Shown piece after piece: positions 24,173 to 37,070 of a stretch of DNA of 64,000 nt; the first letter of the stretch is position 1, and the number at the start of each line of letters is the position of its first letter. The notes beneath the pieces were generated by a model, which made no database searches, was not told where the DNA came from, and saw only the letters and a program-made list of their open reading frames with translations. The translations under genes and the position numbers were made by a program. Source of the DNA: Holothuria scabra (lineage: Eukaryota; Echinodermata; Holothuroidea; Aspidochirotida; Holothuriidae); assembly GCA_037179385.1 (NCBI GenBank), contig CM074196.1, forward strand, positions 32,636,486 to 32,700,485, given 5' to 3'.

Positions 24173-24439
24173 TTAAAGGTAAAGAGCAGTTCCCCCCCCC
24201 CAAAAAAAACTTATTTTGAAGAAAAAGCTAAATAACAAAATTCCCATCTTATTTCTCTTCAATCAAATTATCTTTACATTTTATGACTTTATATTGCATA
24301 TTCAAGGTAAACGAAGCAGTTATTTCTGGTAAATTTCACATTTGAAGAGAAAAAACATTGTCACATGACTCCATACAGCCAGTCATGAATCTGGATGGTC
24401 TGCTACACTTCAGTTTGGGATGAAGTACCAACCATTTAA
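24173..24439 (-). repeat. Family B MITE, copy 7
   Basis: Reverse orientation, TTAA at both borders (24173-24176 and 24436-24439). Contains AACATTGTCACATGACTCCA and CAGCCAGTCATGAATC, a slightly altered CCAAT/E-box pair. Lies in M-Ras intron 3. Confidence 0.75.
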
Positions 24440-25588
24440 ATGTAAGTTTGACAGACAATGTTTCTTTCTCAGAAAGGGAGTTAAATTTCCCACAATTTCC
24501 TTTTAAATTCTCAAATTTTCTGGGAACGAGGCTACCAGCTTTCCAGAACTTTATTTCCACCCAATCTATGTTCACAAAGGGAGAGATTCAGTGAACAGTT
24601 TTATACAGATTACACTTTCCCCTCCCCATCTAACCCCCTCCCCCTTCCTCTTCTACACTGTCTTTGTAAGGTTTAAAATTAAAGTTGACAATCTTGTAAC
24701 AAGTGTTTCAGGTGGATTCCCATGACTCACTCAGATTGCACAGGCAAACAACATTATGGTCTTGGGGCCTATCGGGGGAGTCAAACACACTGCCAGCTAC
24801 CTATATAAGCAAGCAATATACAACATAAACACCATCATCTTAAGAAACCATGAACAACTTTAGCAGACCTTACACAAAAACATCCTTAAGATGTCTTCTG
24901 CTACATATTCATATCAGAACTTTGCTTGGTATACCACAACTTTTGTCTCAACTGTAATAGCAAGGCTATGGGCCACTTGGAATACAGCACTCCTCAAAAT
25001 TTGTGACATGCATTGAATGGCACCTTTTAAAAATTTGTGACTCCTTCTTTTGAAAACAATTTTTCTTTTTGTATTGTTTGCTTAACAAAATGTACTCATT
25101 TTGCATACTTACTAAATGCATCTATTAAATCAGGCACGCCAAACTTTTTGGGAAACAGGGTGTACTTTTCAAGTAGCCATCCTCCTGAGATCTACCAGTC
25201 TAGACCTAGCACACTACAGGGCTAAATAGATAGACCTGAATAGATTTCTTTCATTAAATCACAGAATGGATTGATTTACTTGGCTTCAACAGCTGCATCA
25301 TAAGAGTATGTCATCATACCTGCAATCCTACAGTCATGACAAAATTTTACTTGTTAGTTCATTGACAGGCTCTTAATATCCACGATGGAAATAATTCCTC
25401 AAAAACCGACTTTTCCTTAATTTTATTATTTTGTCATGCTAATTTTCATTTTATGTGACATTTAAATTAAATTTAACTTCTCTGACTAAATTTGACCATT
25501 TTACCAGGTGAAGATAACTCTTAGAAATCATTTTTAACATATTATCCTGAACTATGAGAACATTCATTCATGAATATTCATCACTCAC
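24440..25588. other. M-Ras intron 3, no recognised repeat
   Basis: No gene or clear repeat seen. Includes a C-rich stretch near 24615-24650. Confidence 0.5.
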
Positions 25589-25688
25589 CCCCATGTCAGC
25601 GGCTAAATCTTCTCCTTCTTCTGTCTTTACTTTCCGCTGATGTACTAAATCTACTTTGTTGGCTACAAGAATCATTGGATATGAATCT
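25589..25688 (-). CDS. MRAS: M-Ras exon 3: NKVD nucleotide-specificity motif
   Basis: On the - strand, acceptor TTTTTTCTGCAG; one A completes AAA (K118). The frame reads [20 protein letters not shown] then [13 protein letters not shown], ending at donor GTGAGT in phase 0. NKVD (residues 128-131) is the G4 motif that selects guanine. Exon length 100 bp; phase 2 in, phase 0 out. The sequence lines up without gaps with M-Ras between VKD and IPYIETSAK. Confidence 0.94.
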
Positions 25689-25865
25689 CTGCAGAAAAAA
25701 AGACAATATTTAGAAGGGTATGATTTTCATCAAGTGAAAAAGTGTCATCAAATCAAATTGGTACGTAGATATAAAAAAATATAAATCTGGTTTTCCTGAG
25801 TTATAAAAAAAGAAATTTTGGATACAATTTTGAATCTTGCAACATAAACCCTAAAGTTGCTTACC

Positions 25866-26162
25866 TTAATGGTCTAATCCACTTACCCCAGTTTCAATTT
25901 TCCTAACCTGCTTACTTAAGCCCCTCCCACAACTGTCTAAAACTCCAAATCCAGACACAACCTCAGTTTATTGCTTCAGGGTGAGTATATACAGATTCCA
26001 ATGTGTAATCAAAACCCTCTCAGTACAGTTCATGCTGTGTAATATGAGCTAAAGGACTCTGCATTTTTTGAACTTACTGCCAATCAAAAAGATGTGCCAA
26101 TGGAGAATTTCTGTGGCCTACTACAAAAATTATAGTTTGGGGTTAGAGTTGACTGCCTTTAA
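25866..26162 (+). repeat. Family A MITE, diverged copy, abutting a B element
   Basis: Body contains CTTACTTAAGCCCCTCCCAC, AACCTCAGTTTATTGCTTCA and GTTCATGCTGTGTAATATGA. The right end TTTGGGGTTAGAGTTGACTG runs into CCTTTAA, whose TTAA is also the left border of the next B element. Lies in M-Ras intron 2. Confidence 0.8.
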
Positions 26163-26415
26163 AGGGCAAGAGCAGTTATCCCAACTTGAAGTTGTGTAGT
26201 AGACTATCCTGTTACATGAATGGCTGTTGAGAGTCATGTGACAACAGTTTTTCTCTTCAAATGTGAAATTTACTAGAGTAAAACATTGAATAAAAAGTTG
26301 TAAAATATTATGAAAGACACTTTGAAGAGGAATAAGAGGAAAATTGTGGTATTTAGTTTCTTCTTCAAAATAAGTTTGGGGAGGCTGGGACACAACTGAC
26401 TGTTCAAGCCATTGT
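26159..26415 (+). repeat. Family B MITE, copy 5
   Basis: Left end TTAAAGGGCAAGAGCAGTTA. Internal GAATGGCTGTTGAGAGTCAT then GTGACAA. The right terminal repeat is broken (TTTGGGGAGGCTGGGACACA then ACTGACTGTTCAAGCC). Confidence 0.75.
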
Positions 26416-27374
26416 TACCAACTGTATTTAGAACTCTAGGCTTATGCCCAAAGATGTTTGGGGACATCACAACTTAATTTGAAAGGTGTCATATTCTCTC
26501 TACAAGATGCAAACTAGACTATTATGAGTATGAGTTTTCAGTTCCAGAAAGATCAGCCTGCAGAAATCAAGATTGTCATAAAGACAGAAACAGATGGATC
26601 TCTGTTGATATTAGAGATGAGTCCTGACAGGTGACTTTGACAGCCAAATGCCCTTCCAGGTTTTGTACTTGCTACCTTATTTCAAACTTCAAAATAAGAA
26701 ATTCAATGCTTTGCATCAAGCCAACATAACAAACTCTCCCTGGAACAGGTTTCAACTAAGATTACTTATTTAACCTTATACATTTCAGGGTCATGAATGG
26801 AGCCAGTAGAACCTACATGCCTGTTCTAATTACATTGCAGACTATTTTGAAAGCTAGGAGTCAGGCACTGCTTGGAAAACATGCCTTTGAGAACTAGCAG
26901 CTGGTGCAACAGTGTAAAGATCAGCTAGAGGATCCAAATTTCTAATATGCAATCACAGATGATAAGAGTTATTTAGAAAACCCAGGAATATGAAGGTCTT
27001 ACTCTGACTTGACAAGAGTACCCATGGAGCAAAAAAAAAATCATACAAAATGTTTCAAAATGATTCTAATGCTTTTTTTCATACCTGCATTTAAAAGTAT
27101 GTCGCAGATTTTGATACAATATTTAAGTCTTGAAAAGCATACAAAAGGACAATTTGAGGAAAAATGGAAAAATTGTGAGATTTAGCATTCGTTTAAAAAA
27201 TAAGGTTGAGGAGTATTCTTTCACTCTTTGAAAGTGTGGCAGTCTGATTAATTTTTGCTATTGTCATAGTATGGCAACATAAAGTATAGCTGTAGCCCTG
27301 CAGCCTTGCTGAGGCAGCTGCAGCCTGGGGGTTTTGACACGATGAGTGAAATGGCAGAAAATAACCACCTCATT
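26416..27374. other. M-Ras intron 2, no recognised feature
   Basis: AT-rich intron sequence without coding signal or confident repeat family. Confidence 0.45.
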
Positions 27375-27641
27375 CTGTATAGACCAATCTGATCAGAGCT
27401 TGTGTTTATAGTGACTGTAGGCCTGCAGCCATTAGTGGGGTCCATCAGCCTTAAATCGTCTCCATTTAGTATCTACATGAATTTCAAATAGTCATACTCA
27501 GTGAAATTTGAGACACAATTTAGTGCAACAACCATCCATTATACAGGTACAGTAAGCAAGGAAATTGAAAAATTAAAGATGATAGATCCCAGTTATGGCC
27601 GACTGAAATCAGACCATCACTTGCTCTCCAGATTTGTCAAT
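27375..27641 (-). repeat. Family E MITE, copy 2
   Basis: Reverse orientation: GCAGCCATTAGTGGGGTCCA, TCAGCCTTAAATCGTC, then GATGATAGATCCCAGTTATG and CCGACTGAAATCAGACCATC. The terminal repeats are decayed. Confidence 0.65.
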
Positions 27642-27939
27642 ACACACAGTGGTTCAAATGTAATATATTGTTAAGCTGAAGATGTAAATGTAAATGAGTT
27701 TGCCCAATGGGGACAAAATATCCCGTTAAATCAATAATGCCCCAGACTTGTTGCATAGGATTGCTACAGGCTGCATCTGTTGAATCAAAATGAACAAGTG
27801 AAATTGGGACACAATCTAATAAATAAGAATGGTTCAAAGACTTTAGACTACTATCGGTGATTGCATTAATTTCATCTGTCTTGTCTTGGTGTCTTTCTTC
27901 AAAGGGAAGATGCAGTCACTCCAATTTAGAATTAACTAT

Positions 27940-28070
27940 ATCCCCCTGAAAAGTATTCCAAGTTTTAGCAATTCCTAATTGACTACTATAAATCCAGAAT
28001 CCATCAGTGAACATCCTGTTTAGCTTTCTTGAGATCACTAAATTTAAAAGAATAGTCCCAGCCAAATTTA
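27940..28070 (-). repeat. Dispersed repeat K, copy 1
   Basis: Reverse-complement match to 48150-48275. Shared words include TTGATCTCAAGA-type (here CTTTCTTGAGATCACTAAAT) and GGATTCTGGATTTATAGTAG. Chance translations of both copies also look alike, but both contain stops and no known domain. Confidence 0.55.
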
Positions 28071-30477
28071 TTTTTGATATGTAAAAGAAGAACACATTAA
28101 GCATTCTGGTGCAAGTTTTATTAATTTCCCACGTTTGGCTCTCAAAATACTGTATTAGAAATTTTTCTACATTAAATGAACTTGGAGCAAGAAGGTGTGA
28201 TGTCATGGCTTCACATTGTCAGCCAATGTTTATTTATAATTTACAACTGTTTTGCCACAAAACTTTTATACATAAATACCATTGGTACATCCTGAGCAAT
28301 GGGATTTTAAGAACTTTATGTACCTTAGGGGGCTAGATAACATCCCCAATCAATTTAAGGTCAAACTAACAGGAAGAAAAATAAAAAAAGAGCAAAATAT
28401 TAGCTAACATAGTGAATCCATGACATCACACCTGCTTGCTTCAAGTTCACTTTTCATAGAAAATGTGACAACTTCAATTGATATATATATATCAAGAACC
28501 AAACATGGGAAATGAATGAAACTTTTTACAGAATGCTTAGAATATGTTCCTCTTTAACATTTCAAACATAAATTTGGTTCTAGACTATTCTTTTAAAAGG
28601 GTTTGTTTCATATTGCAATCAGACATAGATGTTCATGATTAACATCATCACTGGAAAACACTCCTTGAAATATAGTAGGATTGTATGGCTTGAAACCTGA
28701 CAAAAGCCTTTCTGTCTGCAATTTTGACTTAAATCTCCTTTTGAATTCTATAGGGACGTGTCATTATCGTAAAACATGAATGGCTCATTTCCAGTCGGGT
28801 GATGATATCATTGACCTGACTTGTTCAAGTTATCCAGAATTAATCTACTTTAAACATTGAATATTTTGTTAGGAGAATCATGACAGATGTTTGAGAAGGA
28901 AATTGGAGAAAATTTTTAAGATTCAGGCTATGCTTTCAAATAATTTGGAGTGGCTACTCTTTCCTTTTAAATCATAATAACTCATGAACATGAGAATGAA
29001 GGTTTGTGCTTTTAGTCTAAGACTTTTTCCTGAAGATACAACCTCTTAGTTTTAACAGGTGATGGTCTTTGTAGATCTAATTCCATTCATTAAGACAGCC
29101 ATGGTATTAGCCCCTAGCTTTGCCCCTTCTAATTGCTTTAAAATCACAGGCTTGGGGCCTGATCTTCCTGATAAAAGAACTTATCAAGTGAGGAGATATC
29201 AAAAGCCTATTCCAAGAAAAAGGGGTAATAAATTAGCCACTTTTACTAAGGCCAACTGCTAATCAGATAGAGTTGAAATACAACACGTGCTGGGGCCATG
29301 AAGACAAAGTTGGTGGCGAGTGAAGAAATGAAGCTTAGGAACCTGGAGGTCAAGAGTTCAATTCCTGGCCTGGTCAAAGAAAAGTGCATTTTGTACAAAA
29401 GCTACATTATCTACAGCTCTACCATCAGAACTTGCCTTTGAAAAGGAACCAAACCTGATCTTAATTGTTGAGTCAGTTGTCACCTTATGTGAAGTTATAA
29501 TTTATAAGATACAGGCTTGTCCAACATTTGCGGTTGCTTAGTGTATTCAAACAACAGCCCTTCCAGACCTTATCATTATCATTATAATTACAAAAAAAAT
29601 TTCCCCATCCTGTACAATATGCCAAAAGACTAGCACTGTACTTGTGGTTGTTAGAATTGTTCTATTACATCAAAGAGTACAGAAGTATGCGAGATACAAG
29701 ACAAATGAAAGTCTTCTAGAACATTTTTATGCTGCAAATGTTTTGCTGAAATTAGTTTCTTACATTGGATTGCAAGTTTTGAGTTGTGCATCACAGAACT
29801 GTAAGGAATTTGCACAGTCAGTCTTGTCTTTTTTTTTCAAAGAAGTTTCCCAATTGGAAACCAAGCCATGTAATTACTGATAACCTCCGAAAAAAATGGA
29901 TTCCCTGGGCAACCAGACCGCAACTCTTTACATCCATCAAGAATATTCACTTCTCAGTCCAAAATAAAGAAAGTCTATTGATTTTTTCAAGATACTCCAC
30001 TAGTTTACCAGATATCTCTCACAAAAAAACCCAAAGGTACAATATAGGTGACAGACATACTGGCCAGAAATGTGCTACTTTACCGGAAATTCTTCAAAAA
30101 ATGGAACCAGCATGGTTTCTTTTATTTTATCCCATTTTCATCTCAACAAAAGAGAGCTGCCTTTTACGCATCAAATCATTCAATACTCAAAGCAACCCAG
30201 CAAATTAATGTCAGTGGCAGAAGCAATAGGTCCTTAATAAGGTTTCAATTTCTTTACCAGCCTCACCAAGTCTAGCCGGGAGGTTCACCTTCATTTCCGT
30301 TTCATAAGAGACACATTGACAAGAAATGTGCACAAGCAGAAATTTACATTTTGAGTTTTTCTGGATATCACAGGAAGACCAATCAATAAACTACCAAGCA
30401 CCTTCCGGTTGTGGAGTAAGTAAGTTGAAATGATCACATTCACTTTGTAGCTTGTACTACAACTGCTAAAAGTACAG
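28071..30477. other. M-Ras intron 2, no recognised feature
   Basis: No supported gene. Around 29335-29390 there is a short stretch (GAGGTCAAGAGTTCAATTCC TGGCC, split here) resembling a tRNA-like B box, possibly a family-F remnant. A 140-codon open frame at 29786-30208 has no recognisable domain. Confidence 0.45.
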
Positions 30478-30738
30478 TATAGATGAATCCGGACAGATTG
30501 TGATGGTCTGATTTTAGTCGGCCATTACTGGGGTCTATCACCTTTAATCTATAAATTTCCATCCTTATCTGTTACATGGATGGTTTTACACTCAAGTGTA
30601 TCTGGGTTTTCTCAACTTCACTGAATATGAGGATTTGATATTCAGGTAGACAAGAAATAAAGACGATTAAAGGCTGATGGACCCCACTAATGGCTGCCTA
30701 CAGTCATTAAAAACAAGCGCTAATCGGATTCGTCTATA
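30478..30738 (+). repeat. Family E MITE, copy 3 (best ends)
   Basis: Inverted ends TATAGATGAATCCG and CGGATTCGTCTATA differ at one position. Internal GATGGTCTGATTTTAGTCGG, GGGGTCTATCACCTTTAATC and CTGATGGACCCCACTAATGG. A TA-rich border suggests a TA target, but this is not proven. Confidence 0.85.
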
Positions 30739-33335
30739 GGGAGATCCTGTGTAAGTTACAAAACATTCCTCCTAAAAATGAACATTGTACCTTACATTAA
30801 TCTACGTATGCATGCATTTTACACATTGTCTTGCCATATGGTCTGGTACATGTAAAAAATATTGAAATGAGTTAACGGTTCTTCAGAAACGAGCTGTTCA
30901 TCACATTTCTTCTGCAAGATACAGCATAATGATCATATGAAGTGTGCTCTTTTCATCACTGCATCTGTTAAAGTTCCATGATATAAGCTGAAAATTTCCA
31001 CATTTACATACAGTTCTAGTCACCATATTCTTCCCGTTAGTCTTGATAATCTTTTCAGTTAAAATTTAAGATATCCACACACATAATACGATAGAAGCTG
31101 GTAATATCCAAATCTCACGTTGTAACACATCATTTGCCAATAACAGCTTAGTTTAACAAGCAGGCATGACCTGAAATGAATTGCCCCTGGAAATCTGATA
31201 TTTACCTACTATCAAATCCTTCAAACGTAACTTATCTGATCACTAATACTATTTAGAAACTTGTTAACCTTTTACATTAATGAACCTGTTGAATATTGGA
31301 TGCTGCTATGTTTTCTTTTCTTTTATACCCTTTTTTTTTTTCTTTCTTTCTTTGAACTCAGGGAGTGTTACTACCTGATAATCCTTTAAACTCTTTTTTT
31401 TTTTTCCTTTCTTTCTTTGAACTCAGGGAGTGTTACTACCTGATAAGCCTATAAAGGATTCTTAGAGCACTTCCTTTCTCACACTGTTATTGAAAATTTA
31501 ATTTTGTATAGTAATCACCATGTCACTGATGTGCACAATGTGAAGAAACAAAAATAAATGAAATGAAAAAAGGGACTTTATTTTCTTCCATTTAGATCAT
31601 GAAAATACTACAGAATTATTTAAACTTTGAATAAACAAAAACTTGGGGGAGAGATTAGCACAGCGTGACAAGTTACTGATAGGTGTGAAGTGTAGTACTA
31701 GAAGTATTTTTGGCAAAATTACTTCCAGAGTTTCCTGGGAAATTCTGAGAAGCCCAGTGTTAAGGAAAAGAAAAACTATGACGGGGCTCTCCCTGTTTGA
31801 AAATATTTATGCAAAGATGTGATTCTGGATTACAAAAGTGTGACATGCAGGGAAGAAATTGAAACTCCCTAAATCACACTTTCCAATATTATTTTACATC
31901 CTTAATGAAGTCCAAATTTGAACTAAGGTAGTGGAAGGATTAAAAAACATCAGGAAGTTGACATGTGGGGCTAAAATAAACTATGTGACAGTTAATGTAG
32001 GTAACTTGGTGTCCAAACTTGTGTATGGATTCGTGATTCTTTCTTGGCCATAATTGGGTGAAGGATGTGAATTTTAACTTTTCAGAAAGTATCTGCTGAT
32101 GAGGAAAGTAAATATGTTCATTTTAGATCTCTTTCACTAACGAATATTATGGATAGTTTCTTTGGACACTGTTACATACGTTAAAAAACATGTTACAAAT
32201 AAAGATACCATGCTGTTCCTATAGCACAAGAAGGGAATTTGGGGACTTTTTACATTTTATTTGTTTTTATTTTGTTAGCAAAGGACTTCTAATTTAGCAA
32301 AAATCAGCATTCCTGCTTTTTTTCTCACAATCAAACTGCATCTTTTTTAACGTATGTAACAAAAGACACCAAAGATCTGACACCGTTTCTTACGTTAACA
32401 CATCTCTTAAAGTTGGAAATCTTAATTCTATTTTAATTGCAAAGAGTTAGCAATTTGTCTACTGGATAAAACATATCAACAGAATCAGGATAAGAAAGTT
32501 TTACTAGAAGCTTCCAATGGTTCACTCAGTGGTGTTAAACGGATGTAACACTGTCTAACAAGTGGACACCAAACATTGGTTGCTACCTGTGTCATGAGAT
32601 ATTTGAAAATTTTGGAAATACCCATACTTTATCATCACTACCTACTGGATCAATACCTTGTCCTCTGAAATCATTATTTCACGCTATTGGAGAGTGACAA
32701 AATGGTCACCTGCAATCAGTGTTTAACAGATGTAACTAAGGGGACACCAAACAGAAGACACTATCTGTGGGCAGATAATTCATGCTCTTTTGGCTTGAAC
32801 AAGCTCATAAATTATCATTATCAAATATCAGGGGTCACACTGTTCACAGTGCACCAGGTTTCTGAACCCACTCGTAACTTTAGTCTAGGACAGCATCACT
32901 TTTAGCACTAATCAGTAATCACCCCCTTTTTTCGTGTCTCTGTCAGAAACCCTGGCTACAGAATTTGAAAGGGTCTTGCTCATTCTTCCAATTTTTTTTT
33001 TTTTTTTTGGGGGGGGGGGAAGGGGGAGAATTGTTGCTTTGGAGGACCCTGTATTCTTATATTGAGGAATCTTCATTCAGGAAGGTTGGTTGCTTCTAAA
33101 GAAGCACTTGGAGCGTACAGCATTAACAAGGAATAGACGGATTAATACTTAACACAAAGTATGGCCCTATTTCATAAGACATAGAATACCATAAGTAACC
33201 AGAATGCAAAAATGCATTGAGGTTTCGATGATACATAAATGTACTGTTTTTCAAATTTGACATCATGCACCATTATCTTCTAACTCAAATGTTATACTAG
33301 CATGTTCAAAAAATGATGTTGTTATTCCAGATGCC
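30739..33335. other. M-Ras intron 2 before the satellite
   Basis: No gene seen. Holds a 65-bp tandem duplication near 31331-31460 (T-run, CTTTCTTTCTTTGAACTCAG, GGAGTGTTACTACCTGATAA twice) and, at 32992-33024, a long T run joined directly to a G run. Confidence 0.5.
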
Positions 33336-36300
33336 CTTTTGACCTCCACAAAAGCCATACATAGATAGATAAACCAACATCTTGAGATATAACTTTAACA
33401 AGATTTGAAGACTTTGACCCCTGGTGACCTGAAATGACCTTTGACCTCCACCAAAAAAGAAAAAGGGCACATCTCCTGACTAAAACGCATCTACATACCA
33501 AATGTGAAACCTATCCAAGTTTCCTATCTTGAGATATCGTGCTAACAAGAATTTCAGACTTTGACCCCCGGTGACCCAACCCCAGATGATCTTTGACCCC
33601 CACCAAAAACGATAGGGACCATCTCCTGACCATAATGCATCAACATACCAAATATGAAATCTATCCAAGTTTCCTATCTTGAGACACCGTGTTAACGAGA
33701 TTTTTAGACTTTGACCACCAGTGACCCAAGATGACCTTTGACCTCCACAAAAAACAATAGGGACGATCTCCTGACTAAAACGCATCAACATACCAAATAT
33801 GAAATCTATCCAAGTTTCCTATCTTGAGATACCATGTTAACGAGATTTTTAGACTTTGACCCCCAGTGATCCCAGATGATCTTTGACCTCTACGAAAAAC
33901 AATAGGGACCATCTCCTGACTAAAACGCATCTACATACCAAATGTGAAATCTATCCAAGTTTCCTATCTTGAGATATCGTGTTAACGAGATTTTCAGACT
34001 TTGACCCCCAGGGACCCCAGATGATCTTTGACCTCCGCAAAAAACAATAGGGACCATCTCCTGACAATAATGCATCAACATACCAAATATGAAATCTATC
34101 CAAGTTTCCTATCTTGAGATACTGTGTTAACGAGATTTTTAGACTTTGACCACCAGTGACCCCAGATGATCTTTGACCTCCGCAAAAAACAATAGGGACG
34201 ATCTCCTGACTAAAATGCATCAACATACCAAATATGAAATCTATCCAAGTTTCCTATCTTGAGATACCGTGTTAACGAGATTTTCAGACTTTGACCACCA
34301 GTGACCCCAGATGATCTTTGACCTCCGCAAAAAACAATAGGGACGATCTCCTGACTAAAATGCATCAACATACCAAATATGAAATCTATCCAAGTTTCCT
34401 ATCTTGAGATACCATGTTAACGAGATTTTTAGACTTTGACCCCCAGTGACCCCAGATGATCTTTGACCTCCGCAAAAAACAATAGGGACCATCTCCTGAC
34501 TAAAACGCATCAACATACCACATATGAAATCCAACCAAGCTTCCTATCTTGAGATATCGTGTTAACGAGATTTTCAGACTTTGACCCCCAGTGACCCCAG
34601 ATGACCTTTGACCTCTACGCAAAACAATAGGGACCATCTCCTGACTAAAATGCATCTACATACCAAATGTGAAATCTATCCAAGTTTCCTATCTTGAGAT
34701 ATCGTGTTAACGAGATTTTCAGACTTTGACCCCCAGGGACCCCAGATGACCTTTGACCTCCGCAAAAAACAATAGGGACCATCTCCTGACCATAACACAT
34801 CAACATACCAAATATGAAATCTATCCAAGTTTCCTATCTTGAGATACCGTGTTAACGAGATTTTTAGACTTTGACCACCAGTGACCCCAGATGATCTTTG
34901 ACCTCCGCAAAAAACAATAGGGACGATCTCCTGACTAAAATGCATCAACATACCAAATATGAAATCTATCCAAGTTTCCTATCTTGAGATACCGTGTTAA
35001 CGAGATTTTTAGACTTTGACCACCAGTGACCCCAGATGATCTTTGACCTCCGCAAAAAACAATAGGGACGATCTCCTGATTAAAATGCATCAACATACCA
35101 AATATGAAATCTATCCAAGTTTCCTATCTTGAGATATCGTGTTAACGAGATTTTCAGACTTTGAGCCCCAGTGACCCCAGATGACCTTTGACCTCCGCAA
35201 AAAAAAAAAAAAGGGACCATCTCCTGACCAGAACGCATCAACATACCAAATATGAAATCTATCCAAGTTTCCTATCTTGAGATATCGTGTTTACGAGATT
35301 TTCAGACTTTGACCACCAGTGACCCCAGATGATCTTTGACCTCCGCAAAAAACAATAGGGACGATCTCCTGACTAAAATGCATCAACATACCAAATATGA
35401 AATCTATCCAAGTTTCCTATCTTGAGATACCGTGTTAACGAGATTTTTAGACTTTGACCACCAGTGACCCCAGATGATCTTTGACCTCCGCAAAAAACAA
35501 TAGGGACGATCTCCTGATTAAAATGCATCAACATACCAAATATGAAATCTATCCAAGTTTCCTATCTTGAGATATCGTGTTAACGAGATTTTCAGACTTT
35601 GACCCCCAGGGACCCCAGATGACCTTTGACCTCCGCAAAAAACAATAGGGACCATCTCCTGACTATAACGCATCAACATACCAAACGTGAAATCCAACCA
35701 AGCTTCCTATCTTGAGATATCGTGTTAACGAGATTTTCAGACTTTGACCACCAGTGACCCCAGATGACCTTTGACCTCCTCAAAAAACAATAGGGACGAT
35801 CTCCTGACTAAAACGCATCAACATACCAAATATGAAATCTATCCAAGTTTCCTATCTTGAGATACCGTGTTAACGAGATTTTTAGACTTTGACCCCCAGT
35901 GATCCCAGATGATCTTTGACCTCTCGGAAAAACAATAGGGACCATCTCCTGACTAAAACGCATCAACATACCAAACGTGAAATCCAACCAAGCTTCCTAT
36001 CTTGAGATATCGTGTTAACGAGATTTTCAGACTTTGACCCCCAGTGACCCCCGATGACCTTTGACCCCCAGTGACCCCAGATGACCTTTGACCTCCGCAA
36101 AAATCAATAGGGACCATCTCCTGACTAAAACGCATCAACATACCACATATGAAATCCAACCAAGCTTCCTAACTTGAGATATCATGTTAACGAGATTTTC
36201 AGACTTTGACCCACAGTGACCCCAGATGACCTTTGACCTCCGCAAAAAACAATACGGACCATCTCCTGACTAAAACGCATCAACATACCACATATGAAAT

Positions 36301-37070
36301 CCAACCAAGCTTCCTATCTTGAGATATCGTGTTAACGAGATTTTCAGACTTTGACCCCCAGTGACCCCAGATGACCTTTGACCTCCGCAAAAAACAATAG
36401 GGACCATCTCCTGACTATAACGCATCAACATACCAAATATGAAATCCAACCAAGCTTCCTATCTTGAGATATCGTGTTAATGAGATTTTCAGACTTTGAC
36501 CCCCGGTGACCCCAGATGACCTTTGACCTCCGCAAAAAACAATAGGGACCATCTCCTGACTATAACGCATCAACATACCAAATATGAAATCCAATCAAGC
36601 TTCCTATCTTGAGATATCGTGTTAACGAGATTTTCAGACTTTGACCCCCAGTGACCCCAGATGACCTTTGACCTCCGCAAAAATCAATAGGGACCATCTC
36701 CTGACTAAAACGCATCAACATACTACATATGAAATCCAACCAAGCTTCCTATCTTGAGATATCGTGTTAACGAGATTTTCAGACTTTGACCCCCAGTGAC
36801 CCCAGATGACCTTTGACCTCCGCAAAAAACAATAGGGACCATCTCCTGACTATAACGCATCAACATACCAAATATGAAATCCAACCAAGCTTCCTATCTT
36901 GAGATATCGTGTTAACGAGATTTTCAGACTTTGACCCCCTGTGACCCCAGATGACCTTTGACCTCTGCCAAAAACAATAGGGTTCTTCCTCTCAATATGG
37001 CCTATCTATTTACCACGTTTGAAAACTGTCGGACATTCCTATCTTGAGATATCGTGTTAACGAGCAAAGT
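33336..37070. repeat. 145-bp tandem repeat array, about 26 units
   Basis: Start-to-start distance is exactly 145 bp for units beginning TACCAAATAT at 34081, 34226 and 34371, and the next unit (a CATAT variant) follows at 34516. Unit landmarks: ATCCAAGTTTCCTATCTTGA, GATATCGTGTTAACGAGATT, CAGACTTTGACCCCCAGTGA, CCCCAGATGACCTTTGACCT, AACAATAGGGACCATCTCCT. Two subtypes differ at GATGATC versus GATGACC, ACGATCTC versus ACCATCTC, and TCTATCCAAGTTT versus CCAACCAAGCTTC. The outer units (33336-33480 and after 36960) are more diverged, as expected for an ageing array. Minus-strand open frames in it (for example 33480-33791) are by-products of the repeat and do not look coding. Confidence 0.97.

Noticed and set aside
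27916..28206. Open frame similar in translation to one at 48005-48292
   Set aside because: The resemblance (LISR-LN--F-D-F) is explained by DNA-level homology of dispersed repeat K. Both copies contain stops beyond the shared part and no known domain.
29786..30208. 140-codon + strand open frame
   Set aside because: No recognisable domain, atypical composition, and overlap with other frames of similar length. Probably chance in AT-rich DNA.
33480..34951. Minus-strand open frames of 91-103 codons with repeating peptides
   Set aside because: They are translations of the 145-bp tandem repeat. The unit length is not a multiple of three, so no frame persists and there is no start or splice context.
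33336..37070. CRISPR-like regular array
   Set aside because: Units are directly adjacent 145-bp repeats with no unique spacers, in animal intron DNA.
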